DNA of 64,000 nt from Erodium maritimum (taxonomy: Eukaryota; Streptophyta; Magnoliopsida; Geraniales; Geraniaceae). Shown one piece after another: positions 10,550 to 20,394 of this stretch. Below the pieces are notes generated by a model. That model saw nothing but the letters and a program-made list of their open reading frames with translations. It searched no databases and had not been told where the DNA came from. The first letter of the stretch is position 1. Each line of letters opens with the position of its first letter. Where the stretch lies: positions 47,910,039-47,974,038 of the forward strand of contig OY997593.1 of assembly GCA_963921825.1 (NCBI GenBank). Reading direction: 5' to 3'. Position numbers and translations under genes: made by a program.

Positions 10550-11613
10550 CAGGTTCAAAGATTATTTTTTTAAGTTTGATGTAGACACAGAGGCAAACGT
10601 CAAAGTAGGGATCCATCTAATTTCTCTCTCTCACACACATATATATATATATATCAAATAAAAACCATATCTTATTGTATAAACTGTGGATCAATCTAAG
10701 CTACCAGATGTACGCGCGTTGACGTCATGAAGACGCACAAGATGCTGATATGTCGGCACTCTGATGTTGATGTGCGCACCATGTTCTATTACCCCACCTA
10801 ACACGATGTTGATATCTACATACAAAGTGCTGACACCCGTGACAAAGTGTTGACATTATGCAAAGTCCTGGTACCTTACACGTAACAGTACAGATACCTT
10901 ACACGTAATGATACTACTACCTTACATAGCACAGTACTGGTACCTAGCATACACAGGTGCTGGTACAATGGGCGTGCGTGTGTGGTCAACACGCGCTACG
11001 CGTAGTCAAAGGCATGCACGAAAAGACCACGTGACAGCATCGCACACGCTCTGATGATATCATCTTGGTCGCATCTTAAGGATTAGATTACTCATTAGTT
11101 TGCACGATAATAGTGGTTTGTATTGGATATCATCCATATATATATATAAGGATAATATCCAGTACAAATAGTTTTTTTCGTGCAAATTAAGAATGTACGA
11201 GAGCCACAAGATGTAGTCAAGATGACGTCATCAAGGCGCACCAGATGCGTACATGTGTCCTTTCCGCACACGCCTTTGACCACACTGTAGCGCGTGTTGA
11301 CCACGCTCGCAGCGCACAAGTTACCAACACTCGTGCTATGTAAGGTACCAGTACCATCACGTGTAAGGTACCAACACTTTGCATAGTACGCATCAATACT
11401 TTGTATGTAGGCACCAACACTATGTATCTAGGTATTTATAACACCGTGCTAGGTAAGGTACCAGTACTTGGTGGGCGCATCTGTATAGGAACACCACGTG
11501 TTAGCATCTTGCGCGTTTTGGTGACGTCAGCGCGCACATCTTGTGGCTCAGATTAATTTGTAGTTTGCACAATTAGGTGTAGTTTGTAAACCCCAAATAA
11601 CAACTTGAACCTG
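10550..11613. repeat. Large foldback (inverted-repeat) element upstream of the P450
   Basis: The two halves are imperfect reverse complements around a centre near 11142. The inner stem TTTGTATTGGATATCATCC (11117-11135) pairs with GGATAATATCCAGTACAAA (11150-11168) across an AT loop. Moving out, each arm carries matching blocks: TTTGCACGA, CACGCGCTAC, GGTACCTTACA, CTACATACAAAGT, and a distal block around TGACGTCA. The ends read CAGGTTCAA (10550-10558) and TTGAACCTG (11605-11613). The left arm is about 120 bases longer because of an AT-rich insert (about 10585-10680). There is no coding capacity, so it is a non-autonomous foldback or MITE-like DNA element. No convincing TSD was found, so the superfamily is undecided. 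Confidence 0.8.
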
Positions 11614-11734
11614 TGAACTATACAAGAATGCGTCACGCGTCGCGTTATGGAAATGACCTTCCTTTTTCAATCAAGTTTACTAATTTAATCATTCTTGCTT
11701 CGTTTGAATTCTGATTTATTTTTTTCTTGCGATA

Positions 11735-11812
11735 TTAATAATAATAATAATAATAGTAATAATAATAATAATAATAATAATAGTAATAATAATAATAATA
11801 TTATTATTATTT
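11735..11812. repeat. AAT/AATAGT microsatellite
   Basis: Runs of AAT, twice interrupted by AGT, turn into ATT at the right end (TATTATTATT), so the tract is partly self-complementary. Confidence 0.95.
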
Positions 11813-11839
11813 CTAACAAGTAGTGTATTAAATATATTT

Positions 11840-12860
11840 TGGGTAGAGTTCTAATATTTTGGGTGAGGTTCCACCTACAATGGCCATGTTTAGCATTTGG
11901 GTAGACGATCGACACTACATTGATGATACTTCTACATCCATCAAAAAGGTTAATCAAGTCCTCCTCGTCTGGTATCTCTGACCTCAACTTCGTGAAGAAC
12001 CATGTTCATGAAGCGTTATTCTCGGAGTCAACCACAACCCAAACAACATGATATTGGTGATGATTATCATCCTTCCCTATTGCAATTAGCATTACCCCTT
12101 TATACTTTTTTTTCCAACAATGTACCATCTATTTCAATAACCTTTCTCAACGCAAGGTTAAATCCGTCAATACATACCCATTATGCTATGAAAATATATT
12201 TAAATCTACTATTTGCATCCACCTCCAAAAGTGTTAATTGCGCATGAATTCATGTTTTGAACCTATTGCAAATAAGCAAGGAAGAATCCATAACTTAAAT
12301 CATGATACCCTACAAGTTTAATGTTTGTCAGTGATTTTTTCTTCAAACATTCCCAGTATTTTATGCTGTCATACTGTCCACCCTCCAAACTGTCTTGAAT
12401 CTTCCTTGGAGTTAGCGTCTTTTTTCTTCCACTAAATTATGCAGCCAATATACTAACAATCGTTTTCGCACTTACTTGACCCTGTTGGGAGTTGCACTCA
12501 CTAGCCAAAGAAGTATGTAAAGGCTCATAAGTTCTAATGGAGAATTTATTCGATTCCCGATTTTTTGATGCACGCAGTTTCCATCTATAATTAGCACTAT
12601 GACATTTTTCAATGTATAACAACTTCGAAGATCTATCTCACTCTATCCTAAAATTACCCTTCTTTGCAATCTCTTTCAGATACTGATCACTCCTTTCTTG
12701 CATATAAACTCTTTACCAATTACTAAATATGACTCATCTTTGAAACCGATCATGGTTTGTTCTGGATCAACCGTATCTAATGAAAACTATTGGTTTCCAA
12801 AAAAATACTCCACCATTTAACTGTTCTCTTCGATATTATCCAAACTTACCGGTGGTGGTG
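11840..12860 (-). pseudogene. MuDR/MULE transposase relic
   Basis: The minus strand, read over several frames, gives an N-terminal zinc-binding-like block near 12600-12440 (RWKLRASKNRESNKFSIRTY, then EPLHTS). Near 12190-11990 comes the MULE catalytic start (EIDGTLL, KYKGVMLIAIGKDDNHHQYH, VVWVVVDSENNAS). At 11960-11850 follows INVVSIVYPNAKHGHC, then WNLTQNI, equivalent to the NAVxxVFPxAxHxxCxxHLxxN block. Frameshifts and stops break it, and it fades into the microsatellite on its C-terminal side. Its upstream side is cut at 12877 by the gag-only LTR element. MuDR-type transposases use a DDE core; the first Asp (IDGT) is visible. No terminal inverted repeats were seen. Confidence 0.75.
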
Positions 12861-14609
12861 TAGGAGATGATGTTTGTTGTAATAACCACTCCCGGTCAAC
12901 GCCAGTCAAACCTGCGAAAAACAGGAAAATTTAAAATTTTTAAGACGGACACTTAATGAACCTAAAATGACCCCGAGTGTCATACCGGACTTAAGTTGAC
13001 CCCGTTATTGACCAAAGTGAGTTACGGGGGACTCAGGGCAACTTTCTGATCAATTTGAGAAATGTTGACTTTTCGCCGGAAAAGTCAACCGAGCGACGTT
13101 TTGGTCCATTCGAGGACCATTTTGGATCCGAAAAGCTTAACCGTCATCGCAGCGGTCTTAGTTGAGCCGTTTCCTTGTGGCCCGCCAAGTTTCGTAATTT
13201 TTGGGAAAAAGTGCCAGTTCGGGGCCCGAAACGTCCGATTTTCGCGAATCTGATTGGAAAATATTAACTAGATATTTTCCAAAAGGTGTGGGACCCACCT
13301 TGACACATGTCCTAAATGTGGTGGTGTTAGTTTTGGGGGGAAAATGAATGGAGGAGAAGGGCTGGCCGAGACTTGGGTTTTAAAAGAAAAAAAAAAGAGT
13401 TTTAATTGGGTTTTTGTGTTAGTTGTTTTAAAATAGAAAGAAGAAGAGAGGTTTTAGAGAGAGAAGGAGAAGGAGAAGAAGAGAGAAGAAGGGAGGTGGA
13501 GCTAGGGTTTGTGATCGAGTCAAAGCAAAGAGCAATCCCGTTCCCCTCGTTCTCCTCTACGGTAATACCCGAATCGATTCTCGTTTTGGTTATTTTCTTG
13601 GAAGCTAGGGTTTGAGTATAAACTAAGGCTTAGGGTTTTGTAGAGTGTGGGGAGGTGTTGGAGACGTTTTAGAGGTGTTTGGGGGTTTAATTTCACGTTT
13701 TTCGATGACCGGAGGTTCGGGAGGAGCTCCGGCCACCGTGGGTGGTGGCCGGCCGGCCATGAGGTGGCTGGCCGGAGCTGGCAGCAGCCACCACATGGTG
13801 GCCGAGCCTCCCCTTAAACCCTAGGGTCTCGGCCAAGTAGTGTGGGTGGGGCCCACATGCTCGGTTGCTCGGTTTTTATCGTTCGGGTGGTTTAAAACGT
13901 TCCCCGGACCATTTATCCTTAATCGAATCGAAATTTGGAATTAAATTGGAGAAGTTGTAATTAACGGGTTTTGGAAACTTTAAACGTTAATTAATTGACT
14001 TAGAAGTCGGAATTCAATTCCGTCAAGTGCGTTGGGTTCCTTGAAATATTCTAAGACCGTAGAAACGAAAACGGGAACTTTTGGAGCCCCGGAAGGCAAT
14101 TAACCAAAACCCGGGCAGATTCGCCATGTCGGGCGAATCTGGCCTTTACGGGTCCTTTATCGACAATATCGAGTAATTGGGAAGTTCGGGAGTGATCGGC
14201 ATTGTCGGGGTTACGTTTGGGCGTTAAGTATGTTAATTTTCGGTTTATTCGTACTAGTTTAAAAGTACTTTGAATTTGTGTTCTTTTAGATCGTGCTACG
14301 GACCGAGGCAAAGGGAAGCTCGGCGAGTGACTGGGTGTACTTCGGGTGTTGTTGGAGCGCTTTTGGGATTATATACGAGGTAGGGAAAAGTAGCCGGATC
14401 TCGGCCCTGACTGGGGAAAGTTAACAGTAGAATTGCATGTGACACTGGGGTGTCGTGGGTTGAATAGGTTTATTTAAATATTAGAAAAGCATGATACGAG
14501 TTTGTAGCGTTTATTAGAAAAGCATGTTACGGGGACTTAGTAATTATTGGAAAGGCTTGTGACACTTAGTAGTGTCGTAGGAACAGAGAACTTAGCGTTA
14601 ATTGTTTTA

Positions 14610-14755
14610 CTGGAGGCATATGACCATGCCCGGAGGTTGTTTGTGAACTTATCGATATTAGGAGTACTGGAGGCATATGACCATGCCCGGAGGTTGATTG
14701 TGAAACTGTTGATGTTAGGACTGTTGGAGGCTTGGTTAAGCCGGAGGTTGATTGC
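14610..14755. repeat. LTR minisatellite 1 (about 57 bp x 2.6)
   Basis: The unit begins TGGAGGCATATGACCATGCC; copies start near 14611, 14668 and 14724. The third is shortened. It lies inside the 5' LTR of element A. Confidence 0.85.
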
Positions 14756-14769
14756 TTATTTGGTGTCTT

Positions 14770-15140
14770 GAGTGGCCTTGAGAGCCCGTATTTTATTATC
14801 GAGTTCTGGGTGGCCTTGAGAGCCCGTATTATTTATTGATTGAGTTTGGGTGGCCTTGAGAGCCCGTATTTTATTATCGAGTTTTGGGTGGCCTTGAGAG
14901 CCCGTATTATTTATTGATTGAGTTTGGGTGGTCTTGAGAGCCCGTATTTTATTATCGAGTTTTGGGTGGCCTTGAGAGCCCGTATTATTTATTGATTGAG
15001 TTTGGGTGGTCTTGAGAGCCCGTATTTTTATTATCGAGTTTTGGGTGGCCTTGAGAGCCCGTATTATTTATTGATTGAGTTTGGGTGGCCATGAGAGCCC
15101 GTGTATTTAAATTGGTGTTTTGGGTGGCCTTGAGGGCCCG
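14770..15140. repeat. LTR minisatellite 2 (about 39 bp, roughly 9 copies)
   Basis: The core GGCCTTGAGAGCCCGTATT is repeated with alternating spacers TTATTATCGAG and ATTTATTGATTGAG, giving a two-unit higher-order period near 78 bp. The reverse-orientation LTR at 61430-64000 has only about three related copies (62440-62550). Confidence 0.88.
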
Positions 15141-15149
15141 TGTACTAAG

Positions 15150-15745
15150 GATGGTGTCTTTGGCTGGCCTGACCGAGTTAGAGTCTCGGGGGGGTTGCAA
15201 GCTTCCTTTAGCTGGCTTACGAGTTAGAGTCTCGGTAAGTTGCAAGCGTGTCTTATGGTTGGTGTCTTGGGAGGTCGTGAGTGCCTGTGGGGTTGTTGAG
15301 TCCGTGTCTTACTGTCGATGTGTCTTGGGAGGCCGTGAGTGCCTGTGGGGCTGTTGAGTTCGAGTTTTACTGTTGGTGTCTTGGTGGCCATGAGTGCCTG
15401 TGAGTGTTGAACTTGTGTTGTTACTAGTTGATGAATTTGCGTGTGATTGTGATTGCGGATCCCGGTAGGTTGCAAGCATTCTTTGGCTGGCCTGACCAAG
15501 TTTGAGTATCAACGGGTTGCAAGCATTCTTTGGCTGGCCTGACACGAGTTTGAGTAACACAGGTTGCAAGCATTCTTTGGCTGGCCTGGTCCGAGTTTGA
15601 GTAACACAGGTTGCAAGCATTCTTTGGCTGGCCTGGTCCGAGTTTGAGTAACACAGGTTGCAAGCATTCTTTGGCTGGCCTGGTCCGAGTTTGAGTATCA
15701 CAGGTTGTAAGCATTCTTTGGCTAGCATGATCCGTGTTCGTGTGA
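15150..15745. repeat. LTR minisatellite 3 (about 47 bp and about 60 bp units)
   Basis: The main unit contains GGTTGCAAGCATTCTTTGGC and GGCCTGGTCCGAG, period about 47 bp, clearest at 15465-15740. Between 15245 and 15410 lies a different unit, GGGAGGCCGTGAGTGCCTG with variants, about 60 bp x 3. A 26-bp doublet (GCGATCCTTTGTGATCTTG) follows at 15773-15825. Confidence 0.85.
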
Positions 15746-16040
15746 GTGGGAGAGGTTACTGAGCAGCTGGTATGCGATCCTTTGTGATCTTGTTTGGTGT
15801 GCGATCCTTTGTGATCTTGTTTGGCGTTGTGTAGTCTTTCTGTCGTGTCCTTGGAGGAGGTCGTCGATAGTTGTGTCGGGTCTACATTGTGTTATCGAGT
15901 GTTGAGTCTGTTGAGGAAGGTAACGGGTTGTGGGTCAGTTGGGTACTTGAGTTGGGGACTATAGTCCCAGTGTTGGGTTTGGTTTTAGTGTTACTGGCTT
16001 TGTCTGCTAATTATGCCGTAGTCAGTCTGTTATCCGTGGT

Positions 16041-16058
16041 GGTGAGCGAACGCTCACC
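16041..16058. promoter_or_regulatory. Conserved LTR stem-loop GGTGAGCG(AA)CGCTCACC
   Basis: A perfect 8-bp stem with a two-base loop, about 280 bases from the LTR end. It is followed by a pyrimidine tract and TATAG|GTACTG. The same module occurs in every long LTR in the window (reverse complements at 29001-29019, 49513-49531 and 61704-61721; weaker at 29982-29999 and 37255-37272). Its function is unknown. Confidence 0.7.
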
Positions 16059-16337
16059 CCTAGCTGCTTTTCCTATAGGTACTGTTCGTGGGACGGACTA
16101 GGTGAGCTCTTGAAGTTCATGGAGCTTGGAGCGGAGTCTGGTCTTTACTTTTGTTGAGTCTAGTGACGGATGTGTACCTTGTCCACTTGTTGGGACGTTT
16201 TTGTATTGTAAATACTACTATTATTTTGGTAAATAAATGGAAATGTCAAAGCTTTTATTCAAAACAGGTTTTTAAGTATTCATGTTTTAAAACTTCGCGT
16301 CCCGAGTTCGATTCGCTGAAATTGGGGCGTGACAGCT

Positions 16338-16349
16338 TGGTATCAGAGC
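16338..16349 (+). promoter_or_regulatory. Primer-binding site of element A (initiator Met-tRNA)
   Basis: TGGTATCAGAGC begins three bases after the LTR end. It is complementary to the 3' end of plant initiator methionyl-tRNA, the usual primer for Ty3/gypsy reverse transcription. Confidence 0.93.
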
Positions 16350-17653
16350 TCGAGGTTTCACACCTCGGACTGTCCGTCAATTAGGTGGGGAGGGTCGAGT
16401 CAGTGTAGACCTGTAGCGTTATGAGTCCTGCTTGTGTTTGTGTGTGCGTGCAGTGTTTTCTTGCTGGCTTGCTGATTGTTGTTGCTGCGTGAAATGTTTT
16501 TAAGCTGTCGCGGGTCGACTCAGGAGCGCTCCTGTAGTCGAACGTGACGGTGCTGATATCAAGTCGGTACAACGTAGTTCGGGGACGCCTGGACCGGGTT
16601 GTAACTGCGGGATGTCAAGTATGAGGTTTTAAAAAATGAAGTGGAGAAAGCTTTACAAAATTTGATTGTTTTGATGTTGTTTGACGCCGTGGGCGTTTGT
16701 GTTTGACTTTGGTTGGCCCTGTGGGCGTATTGTGATTGTCGTTGGTTGGCCCGGTGGGCGCTATTTGACTTTGGTTGGCCCGGTGGGCGGGTGTCGTCGT
16801 TGTTGTTGGTATGGGCGTTTGGCCGGTTTAGCTTGTTCGTGGTTTAGTCGGGTTCTATGGTACGTGTTGGGTCGTTTTGGTGGTAATTTGTCCGCGACGC
16901 ACGAGTGTGCGGGTCGGCAAGAGACTGGTAGAATACGAGTACCCTAGGGTAAGAGTTCGTTTCGTTGTACGTTTAGGTTTGCGGTTGTGTGACTCGGTTC
17001 TTGTTCGTACGGTTGAGCGTTGATTTATGGGTTTGTGTTCGCGGTTATGGGTTGTAGAGGCTGTAGGCCTGGTGTACGGTTGGGTTATTGTTGTTGAGTT
17101 TTTTCGCTTACGTATTAGTATACTTAAGGCTTTAATAGCGCGAGCAACGGTGTTTTACTGTTTTGAGGACATGTTTCCCGTATCGAGGTTCATCTTACTC
17201 GAGCGAGTACTTGAGGTGTTGTTAGCATGGACGGTGGGATGTTGGCTTCAGTTCTGTGTTGGTGTTTTGCCCTGACTAGAGTGGTAAGTCCTTGGTGCGT
17301 TACTAGTATGCCATAATCGAGCGGGTGTCCGTGGAGGTGAGCATAACGCTCATCCCTTTTACTACTTTTCCCGCAAGGGACGAGTAGCGAACACTGGCTT
17401 GGTTGCGGAAAGTTATGAGTAAGTGCATAAGGGACCGAATAAGGGCTTGGTGTACGTTTGTGTGGTTAAGTTTGAGGTTCCGCGTACGTGATGTTATGAT
17501 TAAAGTATGATTAGCGTGAACGGTGTAGCGTTTAGTAACAAGTACGTTGGGGTAGACGTAGACCGGGTGAACGTTATTGCATTCGAGTTGTTGTTTTTTT
17601 TTTGAGTTCGCAAACTGAACGTTTGCGTGTATCCGTGCAGAGGATACCTGCTG
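16350..17653 (+). other. Untranslated leader of element A
   Basis: About 1.3 kb between the primer-binding site and gag without a convincing ORF. It contains a short GGCCCGGTGGGCG-type repeat (about 16705-16800). At 17310-17400 is a diverged second copy of the LTR stem-loop block (TATGCC, TCCGTGGAGGTGAGC, AACGCTCATCCC, then TTTTCCC), as though part of the LTR had been duplicated into the leader. Confidence 0.6.
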
Positions 17654-19147
17654 ATGGCTCGTGGCAGACGAGGAAGAGCAGCAGTGGCACGGGGACGAGC
17701 GCCCGCGCGAGGCAGGCGGGGACGGTCAGCGGGGACACCAGGATGGGTGCCCACCGTTGAGCCCGCCGAGTACGCCGAGGCGCAGGGTACTCCTGTCGGT
17801 GAGGACAGGAGGAGCGATGCGGGACCTTCTACGGGCACGCCCAGCGTCCCGCCGATCGCAGACCCACCCGTTATGACTGCCCTGGATGAGCTGACCAGGA
17901 CAGTCCAGAGTTTGGTGGCGGTCATCGCCAACCGAGAGTCGGCCTCACCAGCTCCAGAGGCAGCCGCGGTCCCAGTTAGGCCCGGTCAGACAGAGGATCA
18001 CACATCCAGAGCACTACTAGACTTCCTGAAGCTCGAGATACCTACATTTGTCGGGGAGCCGAACCCCGACCTAGCCGAGAGGTGGCTAGAGTAGGTCACG
18101 CGCGACCTGGATACATCGGGTGTCGAGGAGGGTCGTCGTAGGGTGTCCTTCGCGGCCCACCAGCTGAGAGACAGCGCCTACCACTGGTGGGGGCGTGTGA
18201 AGGACATGGTCGGTTATGACTACAACATCTTCTAGACAGTTTTTATGGAACAGTACTTTCCCGAGTCGGCTCGGTTGGAGCGACATCGGCAGTTCCTAGA
18301 CTTGGAACAGGAGGGGATGACGGTAGCAGAGTACGAGGCCAGGTTCACAGCTTTGGCCAGGTTCGCGCCGGAGATGGTGATGACCGAGCAGAACCGTTGC
18401 CTGCGGTTCCAGGGAGGACTGAGGCAGGGGATTCGGAACCAGGTTCTCGCCTTGAGACTGCGGAAGTACACAGATCTCGTGGACACCGCAGCGACGGTGG
18501 AGCAGGGGATCCAAGATGCGGCCAGAACCCGCGAGGTTCGACAGCGACCGACCGACTTTGCAGGGCCGTCAGAGTCACGAGACCCAAGGAGGCAGAGGAC
18601 CTTTGGATTCTTCCGACCACCGACTCACCAGGGTGGAACGAGACAGCATGGGTCGGTGGCGTCCATGGGGCCAGTCGCGACACAGAGGGTGCCGACATGC
18701 CATCTCTACAAGGAGCCAGGCCACTTGCGGCGGGGGTGCCGGGCAGGCCAGGGCTCGGAGTCGGGAGCCGATGGGACCAGCTGTCTCCGGTGCGGCCGTG
18801 TGGGACACACAATGGAATGGTGTCGTGAGCCGTTGGGAGCGACATCGGCACATCGGCCGCAACAGTCGCGGACGGTACAGTCACCCAGGGGTCGCCCTCG
18901 TCAGAGTCAGCAATCGAGGTTTTCGCTGCCATCGACGAGCGTGCCAGCTCTGAGACAGCAGCAGAGCTATGGGTACCCAGCAGTCAGTGCGCCGGGTCAG
19001 GGGCAGCGGGAGTCGGAGGGAAGAATGTACGCAGTTACCGACCCCCGGACCCTAGGATCCTCCACCTACCGCGAGACCTATCAGGGTACGTGTTCTTTTG
19101 TACCTTTTATGAGCGTTATTCAAATTTCGCGGACGAAATTCATTTAA
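17654..19147 (+). pseudogene. gag of element A (chromovirus type, two in-frame stops)
   Basis: Begins MARGRRGRAAVARG, an Arg-rich start. A capsid-like Retrotrans_gag region follows (FLKLEIPTFVGEPNPDLAER, VSFAAHQLRDSAYHWW, YFPESARLERHRQFLDLEQ, MTVAEYEARFTALARFAPE), then two zinc-knuckle positions. The first is degenerate (CHLYKEPGHLRRGC, second Cys lost) and the second intact (CLRCGRVGHTMEWC). TAG stops interrupt the frame at 18092 and 18232; at the first, element B has Gln (ERWLQQVT). After 18245 the frame is open for 300 codons. Gag packages the RNA in the virus-like particle. The stops imply packaging in trans by an autonomous relative. Confidence 0.88.
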
Positions 19148-19339
19148 GGGGGGTAGATTGTAATAACCACTCCCGGTCAACGCCAGTCAAACCTGCGAAA
19201 AACAGGAAAATTTAAAATTTTTAAGACGGACACTTAATGAACCTAAAATGACCCCGAGTGTCATACCGGACTTAAGTTGACCCCGTTATTGACCAAAGTG
19301 AGTTACGGGGGACTCAGGGCAACTTTCTGATCAATTTGA
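19145..19339 (+). repeat. Polypurine tract and truncated 3' LTR of element A
   Basis: AAGGGGGGTAGA (19146-19157) is the plus-strand priming site. The 3' LTR starts TGTAATAACC at 19159 and matches 12878-13058 base for base by eye over 181 bases. It then changes abruptly at 19340 to unrelated sequence. About 3.3 kb of LTR has been deleted. Confidence 0.88.
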
Positions 19340-20394
19340 AGAATAACACAGCACGGTCGGAGCTCGGGGTTGCGATAGATGTTGCTCGGGGTTGTGGTGG
19401 TCGGTGGCGGTGCAGTTGGGTTGGGTTTCAACCCTACCAAACATGAGGTTTTTTTATTATATAAAAGTGGGTATTTTGGAAAAATAAAAATGGGTGAAAC
19501 GGGCATATGAAACTTTCACCAACCATGGAAGTCTTTTTTCAAAATAAAACATAGAGTATGTCTTTTTTAAAAATACATTAGTACATAAGGCTCTTTTCAA
19601 AATTCACCCTAAATGGGTATGAACCTAAGGTTAAGAACATAAGGGACGTTGAGGTGGGATTGACACGAACACGATGAGGTTAGATCTAGCCAGCACGAGA
19701 ATCCTCAGATCTACATCAACCATCTCGTGATTTGGTAGGATGAAGATGTGGGATGAGTGGATTTAGGGTCAAGGTTCAACTATTCAAATCATATCTACAT
19801 TGGGTTGAGAAGAATCATGAAGGACACGAGAAGGATCTGAGTTCGGTTGGCGAGCTTTGCATCGACCGTGACCGACCAGGTCTATGTCGGCTGGTTTGGT
19901 TTTGTGAGTCTATGATAAGAATAGAGAGGTTTGAAGATGAAATGAGGAAGTATGAAGGTTTAGTTATTGATAGGTATGTTTAGAATAGGCTAGGTTTAAT
20001 TTTTATGTTTTATTTATTTTCTTATATTTAATTTTTTTTATTTTTTCTGAAAAATATTTAATTATTTTTAATTGTATTTATTTTTTAAATTATTTTACTT
20101 ATTAATGAATAAGGGCATAACGTTAATTTCCCTTATAATACTTGTAAGGTTAAAATAAGGATAGGAAAAATGGTATTTCCATTCATCACTAACTAACACA
20201 TGATGTCACATGAGTAACATAATGTAATATTCCGTTAGTTTTTTAATAGATGATTTGGCTCAAAAGGTCTGTGGATCAAACATAAGAGTACGAAAATGTA
20301 TTAAACAAATATAAGAGTACCAAAAGGTCCGTGGACCGAACATAAGGGTACCAAAAGTATTTAACCCGAAAATCTACCATTCATCCATAACTCA
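19340..20394. other. Unassigned AT-rich DNA
   Basis: No recognisable gene. A 76-codon open frame (19753-19983) has no motif I know. At 20255-20365 a short motif recurs: GGTCTGTGGATCAAACATAA, then GGTCCGTGGACCGAACATAA, each followed by AGAGTAC or GGGTACC and AAAA. This may be the end of a DNA element. The decayed LINE3 begins near the right end. Confidence 0.35.

Larger units (their letters stand above)
12878..16334 (+). repeat. 5' LTR of element A (3457 bp)
   Basis: Starts TGTAATAACC and ends GGGGCGTGACA, immediately before the primer-binding site. Homologous LTRs in the opposite orientation lie at 28701-39387 (interrupted), 49239-52122 and 61430-64000. The upstream part (13400-13640) is purine-rich and gene-leader-like, followed by a GC-rich inverted stretch (13710-13810), then minisatellites (14610-15745), then a conserved stem-loop (16041-16058). 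LTRs this long are typical of the Tekay/Del chromoviruses. Confidence 0.9.
12878..19339 (+). mobile_element. Non-autonomous Ty3/gypsy-type LTR element with gag only (TR-GAG-like), element A
   Basis: Order: 5' LTR 12878-16334, primer-binding site, about 1.3-kb leader, gag, then directly a polypurine tract and the first 181 bases of the 3' LTR. The frame after gag joins to a short run (FRGRNSF-like; here ISRTKFI) that ends pol in element B. Protease, RT, RNase H and integrase have therefore been lost between roughly 19085 and 19100. The 181 bases of 3' LTR match the start of the 5' LTR exactly by eye, indicating recent insertion or conversion, yet gag already holds two stops. The 3' LTR is cut at 19339. 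The insertion broke the MuDR relic. The left flank is TTTGT; the right TSD was lost with the deletion. Confidence 0.88.

Noticed and set aside
11685..11987. 100-residue minus-strand protein ending in a poly-Leu/Ile tail
   Set aside because: Its first half is the MuDR relic, and the hydrophobic tail is only the AAT microsatellite read through. It is not a membrane protein.
17500..18932. Long minus-strand open frames opposite gag (for example 18345-18932)
   Set aside because: They mirror the GC-rich gag codons of element A on the other strand and show no domain. The plus-strand gag reading explains the sequence.
12878..19339. Element A as a complete autonomous retrotransposon
   Set aside because: No protease, RT, RNase H or integrase sequence lies between gag and the polypurine tract, and the 3' LTR is truncated.
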